From Sipunculus nudus (Eukaryota; Annelida; Sipuncula; Golfingiida; Sipunculidae), in the NCBI GenBank assembly GCA_026874595.1, contig CM049306.1, forward strand, positions 45,446,019 through 45,510,018: a stretch of 64,000 nt of DNA, in the 5' to 3' direction. Below are positions 62,601 to 64,000 of the stretch, in pieces. The notes beneath the pieces are model-generated. The model was given only the letters and a program-made list of their open reading frames with translations. It was not told where the DNA came from and did not search any database. Numbering within the stretch: position 1 is the first letter of the stretch; every line of letters starts with the position of its first letter. The position numbers and the translations under genes are program-made.

Positions 62601-64000
62601 CACTGCTGTCTTAGCATCACATCTTTGAAGTCATTTCCCACGGGAAATTAAAAGAGTGACACTCCATCACCATAAATGGTGGAATATGGTGTGAGGTGCC
62701 AGCTCTGTTGGTCTGATGCACATAAATGACATGTCTCACATGTCCTTGTTGTGGTGAACTGCCACGCCCCCTTCTTGTCGGGTCATCTGTGTAGTGATTA
62801 TGGTTAGCAGGGATTATTTGGGGTGACAGGGTATCAGATGTACCTCGGGCTCATATGCTGTGTCAAGTTTTTAAAGTATAACACTGCCGCAGCTCTTGCC
62901 AAAATGTTTTGTGCCTGTCACCTTTTCTTTATGTATGAGAGCTGAGTGCCCGTTTTGATTGTTGTGGTCAATGTAATGTGACTGTAGTGGTCAATTATCC
63001 AAATTTTAAGAGTGGTCTTCATACCCTGTAACTACAATGGTCCATATGCCCAGAAACCTTTATGCCCTGTTTAATTTGAAACCTTTTGATATATGATTCA
63101 TTGTTTCATTGTTTCAGATTCAATTTTCAGGTAATGAAATATTGTAAGAATTTTTACCAGAATTGTCCAGCCATGTCCATACGCTTGAACTATCTATCCA
63201 TAGTCATGAGGTTGTATGCTCTTTTTCTGATAAGTCTGTTTATGAATATGTGATCCCCATTTTGATTTGATCATTAAGATCAGCAACCTTTACCTTTTCA
63301 TCATACATACGTTCATGGACTTAAATGATGCTAAGAAGGAAAGTGTGTGTTGCTTTAATGTCGATGTTTTCCTGTTGAAGATGTCTATATTTAGGATGAA
63401 AGGGCCATCTTGTGCTGCAGGGTGTGGCTTAAACGATTTTATGGCCAAAATTTACTGCTTAAATCTCCCAATGCTGTTAGTCAAAAACATTGCCCCCAGA
63501 AATATAAGGCACTAGAATGGACAGCAACAGGATTAAGGGTTCTGGACTGCGGCTACAGTCGCTGATGGCCAGCAGCGCATGGTGCCCAGGAGACAGCTAA
63601 AAAGACGGGAGACTGGAGGTGCAGACACAGGCAGACAGGGCACAGTGCCACAGAAAGAGTCCTGTGGGAGTTCTTCTCACTGTAGTCCACATCCCCATGG
63701 CATCTGTTATCTACATGTTACTTTATTTGGGGGTGATTCGGGAGTCTGACCAGAGCTCGATCGGTTTCATCAATGCCACCTCCAGTCACTGTCTGGGGGG
63801 TGCACTCTGGCCTGCGGGACTTATCGTGTGTTTTAGATTTCCTTCTGATGGAGTTAGGTTCCAAATGTCAGCAAACGTGTCATCTTCTCTCGTTCTTTTT
63901 CTGACAAGGTGATGCTTCCTCATTAAGATAATTTTCTTCTATCGACTTTGTGTATTTTTATGCCAAGCTTAAGTTCTAGGTATCAGAAAATACGAAACAC

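Larger units (their letters stand above)
26285..64000 (+). other. TIA1: TIA1/TIAR (Rox8-like) gene, internal part; gene continues beyond the window
   Basis: Six exons read in order and in frame as a TIA1/TIAR family protein with three RNA-recognition motifs (RRMs). Visible introns are about 2.6, 7.1, 11.0, 1.8 and 7.7 kb, and the last runs off the right edge. Intron phases from the first visible acceptor are 0, 1, 2, 0, 1, 1, 2. From family knowledge, these proteins bind U-rich RNA in nucleus and cytoplasm, promote U1 snRNP recruitment at weak donors, silence translation of AU-rich mRNAs and nucleate stress granules. The N-terminal part of RRM1 and everything after RNP1 of RRM3, including the Gln-rich tail, are not seen. 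Vertebrates have two paralogues (TIA1, TIAL1) and most invertebrates one, so the symbol stands for the family. Confidence 0.93.
56925..64000 (+). other. Intron running off the right edge
   Basis: This starts with the donor GTGAGT of phase 2. The next family exon, which should begin by completing Arg then Phe and encode the helix with HAIV, is not found, so the intron is at least 7.1 kb. It contains the old repeat field (57920-58860) and a probable SINE (59520-59630). An AT-rich stretch at 60960-61340 shows nothing else. Confidence 0.8.

Noticed and set aside
62940-63060. GTGGTCAA-containing blocks that recall the 49310 element
   Set aside because: Motif spacing and ends do not match; only short words are shared.
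63117-63132. Tiny candidate exon (TTTCAG|ATTCAATTTTCAG|GTAATG) that would give R-F-N-F-Q after the RRM3 RNP1 exon
   Set aside because: The phase fits and RFN resembles vertebrate TIA1, but the sequence does not continue into the expected HAIV helix, and a 13-nt exon would be exceptional here.

Overview
This is an AT-rich, intron-dominated stretch of animal nuclear DNA. The only gene I can recognise is on the + strand: the middle part of a TIA1/TIAR (TIAL1; Drosophila Rox8) family RNA-binding protein gene. Six coding exons lie at 26285-26342, 28967-29054, 36181-36256, 47231-47336, 49096-49188 and 56840-56924. All have GT-AG borders, and the reading phase carries through every junction. Together they encode about 168 residues: the last strand of RRM1, the whole of RRM2, the RRM2-RRM3 linker, and RRM3 as far as its RNP1 motif. 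The start of RRM1, the end of RRM3 and the Gln-rich C-terminus are not visible and presumably lie outside the window. Exon wording such as [27 protein letters not shown] and [18 protein letters not shown] is closer to invertebrate TIAR/Rox8 proteins than to vertebrate TIA1. With the large introns and abundant minisatellites, this suggests a bilaterian invertebrate, most likely a lophotrochozoan such as a mollusc. The phylum is inference.

Layout: 1-26284 has no recognisable exon and is probably a very long upstream intron. It contains a TA microsatellite (12.8 kb), a three-copy repeat (13.8 kb), a 27-bp repeat (19.3 kb) and a 1.4-kb minisatellite complex (20.7-22.2 kb) with a 116-bp higher-order repeat. 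26285-29054 holds two exons. 29055-47230 is intron around one 76-nt exon, with a 34-bp minisatellite of about 29 copies (40.3-41.3 kb), a 431-bp hAT-like non-autonomous transposon (45.36-45.79 kb), and a pyrimidine-rich degenerate array ending just before the exon at 47231. 47231-56924 holds the linker exon, the RRM3 entry exon and the RNP1 exon; between them are a short inverted-repeat element, a run of 22 G, and a 188-codon antisense open frame of unknown nature. 56925-64000 is intron with an old repeat field whose youngest units carry splice-site-like motifs, and a probable tRNA-derived SINE.

Functionally, the exons build one protein that in other animals binds U-rich RNA, helps U1 snRNP at weak 5' splice sites, and represses translation in stress granules. 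The most interesting local signal is at the linker exon (47231-47336). A mediocre donor is followed 15 nt later by a second donor that keeps the reading frame and sits just upstream of a U-rich tract, the arrangement TIA1 proteins are known to act on. This makes autoregulated splicing a testable idea. I found no CRISPR array, rRNA gene, convincing tRNA gene or second recognisable protein gene, and I do not see a clearly new biological system.
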